A DNA stretch of 64,000 bases from Nocardioides sp. GY 10113 (GCF_004919105.1 NZ_STGK01000006.1:124001-188000); one strand, 5' to 3'. Positions 50,622-58,820 are shown, counted from the first letter of the stretch. The notes: generated by a model not told the origin, from the letters alone. Numbers and translations: made by a program.

Positions 50622-51971
50622 ATGAGCACCGACCCGGACCGCTGGGCCGCCTACGCCGCCGAGGACCGGCTGGCGGCGTGGCTCGACACGCTCACCCCGG
50701 AGCGGGCCGAGATCACGGTCGACGGCCGCACCTTCCGGCCCGAGACCGAGCCCCGGTTCACCGACCCCGACGCCGCGGGCCGCTACGTCGACCGCGTCCT
50801 GGCCCACCTGCGCGAGCGCGGCAAGCAGTACGGCGGGCGCGAGGCCGTGCCGGTCGCGGTCCGGCCGCGCCGCGGCAACAGGGCGGCGACGTACTCGCTG
50901 AGCACCGCGACCATCGCCGTCCCGCCGTTCGAGCGCGGCGGCCGGTGGGCGCTGCGCGGGCTGGTGGTGCTGCACGAGATCGCCCACCACCTGCACGGCG
51001 AGGACGGCCACGGACCCGCGTGGCGGGGCACCTTCGTCCGGCTGCTCGAGGACATCGGCTCCCCGGTCACCGCCGAGCTGCTGCAGCACGCGTACGCCGA
51101 GGAGGGGCTCGGTCAGGTCACGCACAGCGTCGACGACGGCACCCTGGCCCGGATCGCCAAGCTGCTGCGCCAGGCGGAGGGCACCCACAACGAGCACGAG
51201 CGCGAGGCGTTCCTGGCCAAGGCGCAGGGCATGGCCACGAAGGCCTCGATCGCCCTCGCGCTGGCCCGCGCCCACACCGCGCGTCAGGAGCGGCGCGACC
51301 AGCCGGTCGCCGAGAGCTACCGGATCGGCGAGCCGGGCAAGCGCGGGCTGGCCCGCTACGTCCGGCTGCTGCTGAACGTCGCCCACACCAATGACCTGCG
51401 TTGCACGATCAGCCACGACTCGACCGCGGTCACCCTCTACGGGTTCGCCGCCGACATCGAGGTGACCAAGGCGCTCTACGAGTCGCTGCTGGTGCAGATG
51501 GTCACCGACTGCGAGCGGTTCCTGGCCTCCGGGAAGCGCGAGGTCGTCCGCTCCTGGAACGCGCGGCGCCGCCGGTGGGAGACCAAGCCGGTGGCCACGA
51601 TCACCGCGCGGCTGGCGTTCTACGAGGCCTACGCGATGCGGATCCACCAGCGGCTGGATGCTGCCCGGAAGGCCGAGATCGCCGCGGCCAGCGCCCAGGA
51701 GCGCGCCAGCACGGCCTCGGACGCCACCTCACCGGCCTCCGCACCGACCTCCTCCGAGACAGCGCTCGCGCTGCGCGAGAAGGAGCTGGCCGTCCACGAC
51801 TACTTCGCCGACGCGCTGCGCCGCAACCGGGTGCGCGGCTCGTGGAAGGGCGACCGGCGCTCCTCGATCGACGCCGCCCCGGCGGCCGCCGGCGAGGGGC
51901 ACCGGGCCGCCGGTCGCGCCCGGCTCACCGACGACCCCGCCCGCGGCCGGCAGCTGGGCCCCGCCGGCTGA
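50622..51971 (+). CDS. Metallohydrolase-like (TIGR04338) and DUF2786 fusion protein
   Basis: A 449-residue protein in two parts. About 1-160: a zinc-metallohydrolase-like domain with HEIAHHLH and the downstream GHGPAWRGTFVRLL, the TIGR04338 pattern. About 165-390: DUF2786 (ARIAKLLRQAEGTHNEHEREAFLAKAQGMA) plus its usual companion (YVRLLLNVAHTNDLRC..YEAYAMRI). The C-terminal 60 residues are low-complexity and basic. Both halves occur separately elsewhere; target unknown. Convergent with pafC. Confidence 0.8.
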   Translation: MSTDPDRWAAYAAEDRLAAWLDTLTPERAEITVDGRTFRPETEPRFTDPDAAGRYVDRVLAHLRERGKQYGGREAVPVAVRPRRGNRAATYSLSTATIAVPPFERGGRWALRGLVVLHEIAHHLHGEDGHGPAWRGTFVRLLEDIGSPVTAELLQHAYAEEGLGQVTHSVDDGTLARIAKLLRQAEGTHNEHEREAFLAKAQGMATKASIALALARAHTARQERRDQPVAESYRIGEPGKRGLARYVRLLLNVAHTNDLRCTISHDSTAVTLYGFAADIEVTKALYESLLVQMVTDCERFLASGKREVVRSWNARRRRWETKPVATITARLAFYEAYAMRIHQRLDAARKAEIAAASAQERASTASDATSPASAPTSSETALALREKELAVHDYFADALRRNRVRGSWKGDRRSSIDAAPAAAGEGHRAAGRARLTDDPARGRQLGPAG

Positions 51972-52006
51972 GCGGGGCGCAGCCTCCGCCGGCGGACCAG
52001 CCGCGT

Positions 52007-53014
52007 TCAGCCGACCGGGGGCGGCGGCTCCTGGTGGTGCCTCAGCAGCTCCGCGGCGAGCCCCTCGTGCACCAGCTCGAGGGACTGCGGCGCCACCACG
52101 AACGCCTCGGGCCCCGCGGCCAGCAGCATCATCGCGACCCGCCGCTCCAGCGGCGGCAGCAGCTCCACGTCGAGCGCGACCAGCTCCTCGTCGTCCTGGA
52201 CGACGGTGACCCGCTCGGCGTAGAAGTCCGCCGCCCAGCGGGCCTCGTGCGGCACGCAGACCCGCACCGTCTCGGTGGCGCGCTGCGCCTCGAGCCGGGC
52301 GGCCAGGTCCGCGGGCGGCTCGAAGGTGCGCTCGGTCAGCTCGACCTCGCGGATGTTGGAGAGCAGGTAGGTGCGCACGCTGCCGTCGGCGGCGGGCGGT
52401 CCGGCGTCGACCTCCCAGCCGCGGCGGGTCTGCACCAGCCGGTAGGGCTCGATCTCGCGCTCGGTCACCCCGTGCTGCCAGGCACGCGAGTAGACGATCC
52501 GGGCGGCGCGGCGCTGGGCCTGGGCCTCCTGGAGCCGCGGCAGCGGCTGGACCCACTGCCGCACCGCCGGCTCGTCCGCGCCGCGGTCCGCCGAGCCGAA
52601 CATCGTCTCGGTGAGCACGTCGATCGCGTCGGCCAGGTCGGTGTTGTCCGGCTCGATGTCCTGCAGGGCCAGCGCCGCGGCGTGCACCAGCGCCAGCTCG
52701 GAGGCGCCGACGTACTCCACGCCGAGCTCGCCGTGCTCCTCGACGAAGCGGACCACCTCGGCGACCGCAGGGTCCTCCTGGTCGCCGTCGGGGCCGAGGA
52801 ACTCGAGCACGTCGGGCCGGGTCAGCCCGAGCAGCCAGTCGGAGGAGACATCGGCGGCGAAGAAGGCCACGAGGTCCTCGCGCAGCTCGGCGGCGGGGAT
52901 GCCGAGATCGGCGGCGAGGTCGGCCAGCGGCAGCCCCTCGGGGTGCGCGGCGAGCCGCTCGAAGACCCGCGGCAGGCGCGCGATCCGGGCCGCGTAGACG
53001 GGAACGCCGGCCAT
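52007..53014 (-). CDS. pafC: WYL-domain transcriptional regulator, PafC-like
   Basis: A 335-residue regulator. It begins with a winged-helix region (ARIARLPRVFERLAAHPEGLPLADLAADLGI), a WYL domain in the middle (RRAARIVYSRAW..REIEPYRLVQTRRGWEVDA) and a C-terminal WCX extension. The tandem arrangement after a PafB-like gene, with 1-nt overlap (TGATG), is that of PafB/PafC, the heterodimeric activator of the mycobacterial LexA-independent DNA-damage response. The twin-arginine genes tatA and tatC that often follow pafC are absent here. Confidence 0.75.
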   Translation of the reverse strand: MAGVPVYAARIARLPRVFERLAAHPEGLPLADLAADLGIPAAELREDLVAFFAADVSSDWLLGLTRPDVLEFLGPDGDQEDPAVAEVVRFVEEHGELGVEYVGASELALVHAAALALQDIEPDNTDLADAIDVLTETMFGSADRGADEPAVRQWVQPLPRLQEAQAQRRAARIVYSRAWQHGVTEREIEPYRLVQTRRGWEVDAGPPAADGSVRTYLLSNIREVELTERTFEPPADLAARLEAQRATETVRVCVPHEARWAADFYAERVTVVQDDEELVALDVELLPPLERRVAMMLLAAGPEAFVVAPQSLELVHEGLAAELLRHHQEPPPPVG

Positions 53015-54057
53015 CAGCGTCCCTCCTCGGTCGCGGCGGCACTGACGACGTCTGCGGCGGGTCCGGCGGTGTCGGCCGGAATGCCGGCGGCGGCCGCCAG
53101 CTCGGCCAGCACCTCGGCGCGGACGTCCGCGGGCCCCTCGATCCGCACCCGGCGGCCGAGCTCGTAGAGCCGGGTCCGCAGCGCCGACCGGTTGGTCACC
53201 CGGTAGGTCATCCGGACGCCCCACTCATCGTCCGCACCGGCGACCCCGCCGGCCCCGGTCGACTCGGTCGACTCGCTGGCCGCCGGCTCGCCGAGCCAGC
53301 GCCGTACGTCGGGCTCGAAGGCCGCCGAGGTGCGCAGCACCACGTCCACCGGCGGGTCGATCTCCCAGGTCATCGGGTGCAGCCCGGCGTGCCGGACGGA
53401 GGCGACCACCTCGGCCGAGCCGACCGGGCCGGACTCGGCGTCGACCATCCGGGCCACCACGTAGGTCTTGAGCGGGCCGCCCACCGCGAGCGCCTCGGAC
53501 TCCACGCCCCGGAGGTACCAGATGCCGTTCTGGTTGCGCACCGACTCCGGGTGCACCTCCCGCGGCGTGCCCTTGTAGCCGAAGCGCAGCACCGCCCGGT
53601 CCCGGACCGCCGGCACCACGACGGCCAGCGCGTCGGCGAGCGCGTCGGCAGCGGTGCCGGCGGCGGCCGGCACCTGGGCGCTGACCTCGGCGGGCCGCTT
53701 GTCGCGGGGCAGGCCGAGGCGCGTGACCAGGTCGTCGCGGTCGGCGAGCAGCACGGCCCGCCGCAGCTGGGTCTGCTGCTCGGGGGTGAGCCGGACCCGC
53801 AGCCGGTTGTCGACGGTGGTCATCGCGTAGACCGCGCTCTCCCCGGACCCGCCGACGTTGTCGATCTGCCAGCCCTGCTTGGTCAGCGCACGCAGGTCCC
53901 GGCTGAGCTGACTGGCGGGATCGGCGCCGTCGAAGCCGGCGAGCTCGGTGAGCCGGGTGCCGCGCACCCCCGCCGCTCCGGCGGCCTCGAGGACCGCCAG
54001 GATCCGCACCAGCCGCTCCATCGGGCCCCGCTGGTCACGCCCCGGCCCCTTCGCCAC
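53014..54057 (-). CDS. pafB: WYL-domain transcriptional regulator, PafB-like
   Basis: A 347-residue regulator. N-terminal winged helix: MERLVRILAVLEAAGAAGVRGTRLTELAG and SQLSRDLRALTKQGWQI. WYL domain: VLRFGYKGTPREVHPESV and WYLRGVESEALAVGG..YVVARM. The C-terminal WCX domain ends about 300, followed by an Ala-rich tail. Start at GTG 54057 with a GAGGGGGAGGA ribosome region upstream. With pafC it would form the PafBC complex controlling DNA-repair genes; ligand-sensing by WYL (ssDNA) is known for relatives only. Confidence 0.77.
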   Translation of the reverse strand: MAKGPGRDQRGPMERLVRILAVLEAAGAAGVRGTRLTELAGFDGADPASQLSRDLRALTKQGWQIDNVGGSGESAVYAMTTVDNRLRVRLTPEQQTQLRRAVLLADRDDLVTRLGLPRDKRPAEVSAQVPAAAGTAADALADALAVVVPAVRDRAVLRFGYKGTPREVHPESVRNQNGIWYLRGVESEALAVGGPLKTYVVARMVDAESGPVGSAEVVASVRHAGLHPMTWEIDPPVDVVLRTSAAFEPDVRRWLGEPAASESTESTGAGGVAGADDEWGVRMTYRVTNRSALRTRLYELGRRVRIEGPADVRAEVLAELAAAAGIPADTAGPAADVVSAAATEEGR

Positions 54058-54096
54058 TCGTCCTCCCCCTCGTCACCGGGGTCAGGCCCCGGTTGC

Positions 54097-54864
54097 TCAC
54101 CCGTCGAACGCGCCGTGGCGGCCGGCCCCGCCGGCGAACCGCGTCGCGCCGTCGAGGGTATCGCTGGCGATGGCCTCCATCCCGTGCCGCCACTCCGCGG
54201 CGATCGCATCGTCCAGCGGCAGCCCGGCCTGCTCGTACGACGCGAGTCGGTCGCTGCGCAGGCAGGTCTGCGGGAAGCCGGCCAGCCGCTCGGCCAGCGC
54301 GACCGCCTCCGCCAGCGCGGCGCCGGGCGCGCTGACCCGGTTGGCCAACCCCATCCGCAGCGCCTCGTCGGCGCCCACCTCACGACCGGTGAGGATCAGG
54401 TCCAGCGCGCGGGAGTGGCCGATCAGCCGCGGCAGCCGGACGTTGCCGCCGTCGATCAGCGGCACGCCCCAGCGGCGACAGAAGACGCCGAAGGCCGCCT
54501 CGGGGTCGGCGACCCGCAGGTCGCACCAGAGCGCGAGCTCCAGGCCACCGGCGACGGCGTACCCCTCGACCGCGGCGATCACCGGCTTGGAGAGCAGCAT
54601 CCGGGTCGGGCCCATCGGCCCCGGACCCTCGCCCGGATCGAAGATCTCGCGTTCGCCGCGGCTGACCGCCTTGAGGTCGGCGCCGGCGCAGAACGTCCCA
54701 CCCGCGCCGTACAGCACCGCGACCGAGGCGTCGTCGTCGGCCTCGAACGCCTCGAACGCCTCGACCAACGCCCGGGCGTGCGCGTCGTCGACGGCGTTGC
54801 GCACCTCCGGCCGGTTCAGCGTCACCACGGTCACCGGACCGCGCTTGTCCACCTCGACTGGCAT
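54097..54864 (-). CDS. Enoyl-CoA hydratase/isomerase family protein
   Basis: A 255-residue crotonase-fold enzyme. Oxyanion-hole strands are GGTFCAGADLKAV and AVEGYAVAGGLELALWCDLRVA; family phrase VTLNRPEVRNAVD at the N-terminus. The position of the hydratase Glu is occupied by Val-Pro-Leu-Ile (WGVPLIDGGNVRLPRLIG), so hydration activity is uncertain and another crotonase reaction is possible. A TAGGGT box 6 nt before the ATG supports the start. Confidence 0.85.
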   Translation of the reverse strand: MPVEVDKRGPVTVVTLNRPEVRNAVDDAHARALVEAFEAFEADDDASVAVLYGAGGTFCAGADLKAVSRGEREIFDPGEGPGPMGPTRMLLSKPVIAAVEGYAVAGGLELALWCDLRVADPEAAFGVFCRRWGVPLIDGGNVRLPRLIGHSRALDLILTGREVGADEALRMGLANRVSAPGAALAEAVALAERLAGFPQTCLRSDRLASYEQAGLPLDDAIAAEWRHGMEAIASDTLDGATRFAGGAGRHGAFDG

Positions 54865-54870
54865 GGCCCG

Positions 54871-54876
54871 ACCCTA
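54871..54876 (-). promoter_or_regulatory. -10 box of leaderless enoyl-CoA hydratase-type gene
   Basis: TAGGGT on the minus strand ends 6 nt before the ATG at 54864. It lies just downstream of the GroES-like gene. Confidence 0.55.
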
Positions 54877-54898
54877 CGACCAGGGCCGCGGGGTGGTC

Positions 54899-55234
54899 CT
54901 ACAGGTACAGGCCGGCGTTCTCGTCGGCGAGGCGGTCCGCGGCGACGGCGTGGATGTCGCGCTCCCGCATCACCACGTAGACCTCGCCGCCCACCTCGAC
55001 CTCGGCCTTCTCCTCGGGGTCGTAGAGCACCCGGTCCCCGGACTCCACGGCGCGGGCGTGCGGGCCGACGGCGACCACGCGCGACCAGGCCAGGCGCTTG
55101 CCGCCCATCGCCGCGGTCGCGGGGATCACGATCCCGCCGGCCGAGCGCCGCTCCCCCGTCTCGGTGTCGAGCTCGCAGAGGATCCGGTCGTGCAGCATCT
55201 TGATCGGAGTCTTGTCCGACACGCTTCGGCTCAC
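54899..55234 (-). CDS. GroES-like co-chaperonin paralogue
   Basis: A 111-residue chaperonin-10 fold protein: KMLHDRILCELDTETGERRSAGGIVIP matches the GroES start, and VVAVGPHARAVESGDRVLYDPEEKAEVEVGGEVYVVMRERDIHAV the barrel. The mobile loop is ERRSAGGIVIPATA. It is not next to groEL, so it is a divergent paralogue. GTG starts at 55234 and 55222 are both possible. It follows the DUF3618 gene by 9 bp. Confidence 0.78.
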   Translation of the reverse strand: MSRSVSDKTPIKMLHDRILCELDTETGERRSAGGIVIPATAAMGGKRLAWSRVVAVGPHARAVESGDRVLYDPEEKAEVEVGGEVYVVMRERDIHAVAADRLADENAGLYL

Positions 55235-55243
55235 GGGGCTGGG

Positions 55244-55492
55244 TCAGCCGGCGATCTTGCGGATCACCACGAGCGTGGTGATCACCCCGACCGTGATGCC
55301 CACGGTCTTGAGGATGTTGTCGGTCCGCGGCTCGCCGGTCGCCGGGTCGACGTAGTACGCCTTGATCTGGGCGATCTCGCGCTGCGCGATCGTCTTGGGG
55401 TGCGAGCGGTAGAGGAGCTGGTCGATGGTCCCGGCGAGACGCTCGCGGGTCTCCTCGATCTCACGCTCGATGTCGGCAGGGTTGTTGCTCAC
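55244..55492 (-). CDS. DUF3618 membrane protein
   Basis: An 82-residue protein of the DUF3618 family: DIEREIEETRERLAGTIDQLLYRSHPKTIAQR, then a C-terminal membrane helix (ILKTVGITVGVITTLVVIRKIAG). Function unknown; an amphipathic helix followed by a tail anchor is typical. Its GTG overlaps the stop of cbiO (GTGA), so it is translated with the metal transporter, although functional linkage is not known. Confidence 0.8.
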   Translation of the reverse strand: MSNNPADIEREIEETRERLAGTIDQLLYRSHPKTIAQREIAQIKAYYVDPATGEPRTDNILKTVGITVGVITTLVVIRKIAG

Positions 55493-56253
55493 GGACGAAG
55501 GCTACCAACGGGAACGGGCACGAAGCCGAACGGGAGTTCCAACCGGTGGGCGCTCATCAGCTCCTGGTCGGTCAGCAGGTCGTACGTCGCGCCGTCCGCG
55601 ACCACCCTGCCCTGGCTCAGCACCACCGAGCGAGGGCACAGCTCGAGGGCGTACGGCAGGTCGTGGGTGACCATCAGCACGGTGACGTCGAGCGAGCGCA
55701 GGATCTCGGCGAGCTCGCGGCGCGAGGCCGGGTCGAGGTTGGAGGAGGGCTCGTCGAGGACGAGGATCTCGGGCTCCATCGCGAGCACGGTGGCGACCGC
55801 GACCCGGCGCCGCTGGCCGAACGAGAGGTGGTGCGGCGGGCGGTCCGCGAAGTCGGCCATGCCGACCATCTCCAGCGCCTCCATCACGCGACGCTCCAGC
55901 GCGGCGCCCTTGAGGCCGAGGTTCGCCGGGCCGAACGCGACGTCGGCGCGCACGGAGCCGAGGAAGAGCTGGTCGTCGGGGTCCTGGAAGACGATCCCGA
56001 CCCGGCGCCGGATCTCGAGGAGGTTCTTCTTGGTGACCGGCAGTCCGCTGACGGCCACCGAGCCCGCACCCTGGCCGGCGGCCGCGGTAAGGATGCCGTT
56101 GAGGTGGAGCACCAGGGTGGTCTTGCCGGCCCCGTTCGGGCCGAGCAGCGCGACCCGCTCGCCGGCGTGGACGTGCAGGTCCACCCCGAACAGCGCCTGG
56201 TGGCCGTCCGGGTAGGCGAACGCCAGCCCCTGGACGTCGAGCACCGGGGTCAT
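55489..56253 (-). CDS. cbiO: ECF transporter ATPase (cobalt/nickel)
   Basis: A 254-residue ABC ATPase of the energy-coupling factor type. Walker A GPNGAGKTT, Q-loop VFQDPDDQLF (the ECF-type DPDDQ), signature LSFGQRRR, Walker B ILVLDEPSSNLD and switch His VTHDLPYALEL. It powers uptake through CbiQ and CbiM. Its ATG overlaps the cbiQ stop (ATGA). Confidence 0.92.
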   Translation of the reverse strand: MTPVLDVQGLAFAYPDGHQALFGVDLHVHAGERVALLGPNGAGKTTLVLHLNGILTAAAGQGAGSVAVSGLPVTKKNLLEIRRRVGIVFQDPDDQLFLGSVRADVAFGPANLGLKGAALERRVMEALEMVGMADFADRPPHHLSFGQRRRVAVATVLAMEPEILVLDEPSSNLDPASRRELAEILRSLDVTVLMVTHDLPYALELCPRSVVLSQGRVVADGATYDLLTDQELMSAHRLELPFGFVPVPVGSLRP

Positions 56254-56936
56254 CGGATGCCCTCCGGCAGCCGGCCGTCGTAGCCGCGGGAGAGCATCGC
56301 GAGGTGGACCCGCTCCCCGCGCTCGTAGGAGCGGACGAAGAGCGCGCCGAGGGTCTTGGCCAGCGCCGGCCAGTGCCGGGGCGAGCGGGGGTCGACGCCG
56401 CGCGATCGCATGGCGGTCATCATCCTCCTCAGGTCCGCGGTGACCACGTCCAGGTAGCGGATCATGAAGCCCATGATCTGCACGATGAGGTGCGGCATCC
56501 GCAGCCGCTGGAGGCCGAGCAGTACCGCGTCGGTCTCGGTGGTCGCGGCCAGCGTCAGGGAGGCGATGACGCCCAGGGTGCCCTTGACCGCGAGCCCCCA
56601 GGCCGCGACCAGGCCGGGCTGGGAGACGGTGACCGCCTCCCAGCCGAGCAGCGGCACCCGCGGCCCCTCGGCGACGAACGGGATCAGCGCGGCGAAGACG
56701 AGGAACGGCACCTCGATCACGGCCCGGCGCAGCACGTAGCCGAGCGGCACGCCCGCGAGGGCGATCACCGCGAGCAGCAGCGCCAGGTAGACCCCGAAGA
56801 CCGGGTACCAGGTGCGCGGCGTGGCCACCACGGTCAGCACGAACGCCAGCAGCACCAGGATCTTCAGGTGCGCCGGCGCACGGTGCACGAAGGAGTGCCC
56901 GTGGAAGTGGAGCCGGTGGCCGTGGCCCGCGCCCAC
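56250..56936 (-). CDS. cbiQ: ECF transporter transmembrane protein (cobalt/nickel)
   Basis: A 228-residue membrane coupling subunit with about five helices. It starts MGAGHGHRLHFHGHSFVHR, a His-rich N-terminus that may bind metal. The ATPase-coupling motifs are AMRSRGVD and AMLSRGYDG (the two A-R-G signatures). The GTG at 56936 lies 5 bp after the stop of the PDGLE gene. It joins CbiO to the substrate-binding CbiM. Confidence 0.88.
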   Translation of the reverse strand: MGAGHGHRLHFHGHSFVHRAPAHLKILVLLAFVLTVVATPRTWYPVFGVYLALLLAVIALAGVPLGYVLRRAVIEVPFLVFAALIPFVAEGPRVPLLGWEAVTVSQPGLVAAWGLAVKGTLGVIASLTLAATTETDAVLLGLQRLRMPHLIVQIMGFMIRYLDVVTADLRRMMTAMRSRGVDPRSPRHWPALAKTLGALFVRSYERGERVHLAMLSRGYDGRLPEGIR

Positions 56937-56941
56937 GCCGC

Positions 56942-57310
56942 TCAGCCCTTCTCGGCGTCGGCGGTGGCGCGGTCGCCGGCGTCCCGGTCGGCTGCTGCGC
57001 CGCCCTCCGGCCCGTCGCCGGGCGTACGCCGGCGCAGCACCAGGAACAGGCCCGTGCCGAGCCCGAGCACCAGCAGGACGCCGACCACGCCGGCGATCCC
57101 GCCGCCGAGGCGCTCGTTCTCGACGCCGGTCGTGCTGTAGTCGGCGAACGGGCTGCCCGCCGCGGCCGAGTCGGAGCCGGAGTCCAGGAACCCGGTCCTC
57201 TCCGCGACGAACTCCAGCCCGTCCGGGTGGCTGCTGGCATAGAAGCTGCCGACGCCGGCGATCAGCAGGGTGACCAGGAGTCCGACCACCAGGAAGCGGC
57301 GGTTCCTCAT
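56942..57310 (-). CDS. cbiN: PDGLE-domain protein (CbiN/NikN-like)
   Basis: A 122-residue protein with an N-terminal helix (FLVVGLLVTLLIAGVGSFYAS), the SSHPDGLEFVAERTGFLD motif, an extracellular loop and a second helix (GGIAGVVGVLLVLGLGTGLFLVL). PDGLE proteins replace or resemble CbiN in cobalt/nickel ECF importers. The tail is acidic. ATG overlaps the cbiM stop (ATGA). Confidence 0.82.
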   Translation of the reverse strand: MRNRRFLVVGLLVTLLIAGVGSFYASSHPDGLEFVAERTGFLDSGSDSAAAGSPFADYSTTGVENERLGGGIAGVVGVLLVLGLGTGLFLVLRRRTPGDGPEGGAAADRDAGDRATADAEKG

Positions 57311-58020
57311 CGGGAGACCCCCGGGGCGACCTGAGGGTCGACCTCGGCGGTGACCAGGAGCGGCCGAGCCGCGCGCACGCCGCGGGCGCCGTGCACCAGG
57401 TCCGGCCGGGAGCCCACCACGGCACCCACCACCAGGGCGGTGATCGCGGCCTCGCCGACGCCGATCACGGTGTGCCAGCCGAGCATCGCGGTGAGCACCG
57501 TGCCCGTGGCGATGTCGGCGGTGCCGCCCAGCGCGAAGAGCAGCGTGAAGACGGTCGCCGCCGCGGGCACCGAGACGAAGGCGCCGACCGCCGCGGCCAC
57601 CGGCACCGAGGCGGTCCGCTTCGGCAGGACCAGCATCGCGAGGCGGAAGACGCCGTACCCGACGACGACGCCGACCAGGGCCATCAGGGTGATGTTCGTG
57701 CCGAGCGCGGTGAGTCCGCCGTCGGCCATGAACAGGCCCTGGACGAGCAGCACCACGCTGATGCAGAGCGCCGCCGTCCACGGTCCGACCAGGACCGCGG
57801 CCAGGGCGCCGCCGAGCAGGTGACCGCTGGTGCCGGCGCCGACCGGGAAGTTCATCATCTGGCCGGCGAAGACGAACGCGGCGACCAGCCCGGCCATCGG
57901 GGCGGTGCGGTCGTCGAGCTCGGCCCGCGCCTTGCGCAGCGCGATGCCGACGCCGGCCACGGCCACCGCACCGGTCGCGACCGAGGTGGGCGCGTCGAGG
58001 AACCCGTCGGGCACGTGCAT
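57307..58020 (-). CDS. cbiM: Cobalt/nickel ECF transporter substrate-binding membrane protein
   Basis: A 237-residue membrane protein with about seven helices. It begins MHVPDGFLDAPT; in this family the N-terminal Met-His chain directly coordinates the metal, so the start at 58020 is firm. Further signatures: FAGQMMNFPVGAGTSGHLLGGALAAVLVGPW and the C-terminal HTVIGVGEAAIT. First gene of cbiMNQO. A Nur-like box 62 bp upstream favours nickel as the substrate. Confidence 0.93.
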   Translation of the reverse strand: MHVPDGFLDAPTSVATGAVAVAGVGIALRKARAELDDRTAPMAGLVAAFVFAGQMMNFPVGAGTSGHLLGGALAAVLVGPWTAALCISVVLLVQGLFMADGGLTALGTNITLMALVGVVVGYGVFRLAMLVLPKRTASVPVAAAVGAFVSVPAAATVFTLLFALGGTADIATGTVLTAMLGWHTVIGVGEAAITALVVGAVVGSRPDLVHGARGVRAARPLLVTAEVDPQVAPGVSR

Positions 58021-58084
58021 GGAGCTGCTCCCGGCTGTAGTTGGATGGTGGGGCGCCGCCGGAGGCGACACCACGGCGAGCCTA

Positions 58085-58101
58085 TTGCATGTCGTTTGCA
58101 A
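58085..58101. promoter_or_regulatory. Nur (nickel-uptake regulator) box
   Basis: TTGCAT-GTCGT-TTGCAA fits the actinobacterial Nur consensus tTGCaa-N5-ttGCAA with one mismatch. The wider site is a perfect inverted repeat CTATTGC/GCAATAG (58082-58104). It lies between the divergent cbiM and bcp genes. Confidence 0.65.
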
Positions 58102-58145
58102 TAGCGACGACGGCGCCGTCACCACGACCCAGCGAGGAGAACCCC

Positions 58146-58631
58146 ATGAGCGCAGAGAATCGCCTGGCCATCGGCGACCAGGCCCCCGACTTCACCCTGC
58201 CGGACGACCGGGGCAACGAGGTCTCGCTCGCCGAGGCGCGCCGCGACGGCAAGGTGATCGTCTACTTCTACCCGGCCGCCATGACGCCGGGCTGCACGAA
58301 GCAGGCCTGCGACTTCACCGACTCGCTCGACGCCCTGCAGGCCGCCGGCTACCGCGTCCTCGGCATCTCCAAGGACACCCCCGCCAAGCTGGCGAAGTTC
58401 CGCGAGCGCGACGGCCTGACCTTCCCGCTGCTCTCCGACCCCGAGCTCACCGTCCACCGTGCGTTCGGCGCGTACGGCGAGAAGAAGCTCTACGGAAAGG
58501 TCGTCGAGGGCGTGATCCGGTCCACGTTCGTGGTCGACGCCGACGGTGCGATCGAGGTGGCGCAGTACAACGTGAAGGCCACCGGCCACGTCGCGAAGCT
58601 GCGCCGGGACCTCGGCCTCGCCGAGGCCTGA
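58146..58631 (+). CDS. bcp: Thioredoxin-dependent thiol peroxidase (Bcp/PrxQ)
   Basis: A 161-residue peroxiredoxin that reduces peroxides with thioredoxin. Peroxidatic Cys50 and resolving Cys55 lie in TPGCTKQACDF, the PrxQ arrangement on one helix. Other features: GDQAPDFTLPDDRGN and VLGISKDTPAKLAKF. GAGGAGA ribosome site upstream of ATG 58146. It shares the intergenic region with cbiM, so the Nur-like box could affect it too. Confidence 0.92.
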   Translation: MSAENRLAIGDQAPDFTLPDDRGNEVSLAEARRDGKVIVYFYPAAMTPGCTKQACDFTDSLDALQAAGYRVLGISKDTPAKLAKFRERDGLTFPLLSDPELTVHRAFGAYGEKKLYGKVVEGVIRSTFVVDADGAIEVAQYNVKATGHVAKLRRDLGLAEA

Positions 58632-58704
58632 GCAGCCGCCCGACCCGGGGCGGCCGCGCGGCGGGGGACGCTGCTGCGAGGATGGTCCCGGGTCGAGCGA
58701 ACCG

Positions 58705-58734
58705 GACGGGGTGCCCCGGCACGGCCGCCCCGTC
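58705..58734 (+). terminator. Hairpin after bcp
   Basis: GACGGGG (58705-58711) pairs with CCCCGTC (58728-58734), with inner GCC/GGC pairing. It ends 4 bp before the tRNA. Confidence 0.5.
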
Positions 58735-58738
58735 CCAT

Positions 58739-58820
58739 GCCGGAGTGGTGGAACAGGCAGACACGCAGGTTTTAGGTACCTGTGCTCTAGGGCGTGCGGG
58801 TTCGAATCCCGCCTTCGGCA
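58739..58820 (+). tRNA. tRNA-Leu (anticodon TAG)
   Basis: 82 nt with a long variable arm. Acceptor GCCGGAG pairs with CTTCGGC, anticodon loop TTTAGGT with TAG, and T-arm GGTTCGAATCC; discriminator A. CCA is not encoded. No clear promoter of its own; it may be read from bcp. Confidence 0.94.

Noticed and set aside
52007-54057. Proteasome (Pup) gene cluster
   Set aside because: PafB/PafC-like genes are present, but no pup, prcA/B, mpa, dop or pafA gene is in the window.
58021-58145. Cobalamin riboswitch upstream of cbiM
   Set aside because: The 125-bp divergent region is too short for one and shows no B12-box phrase; a Nur-like box explains control better.
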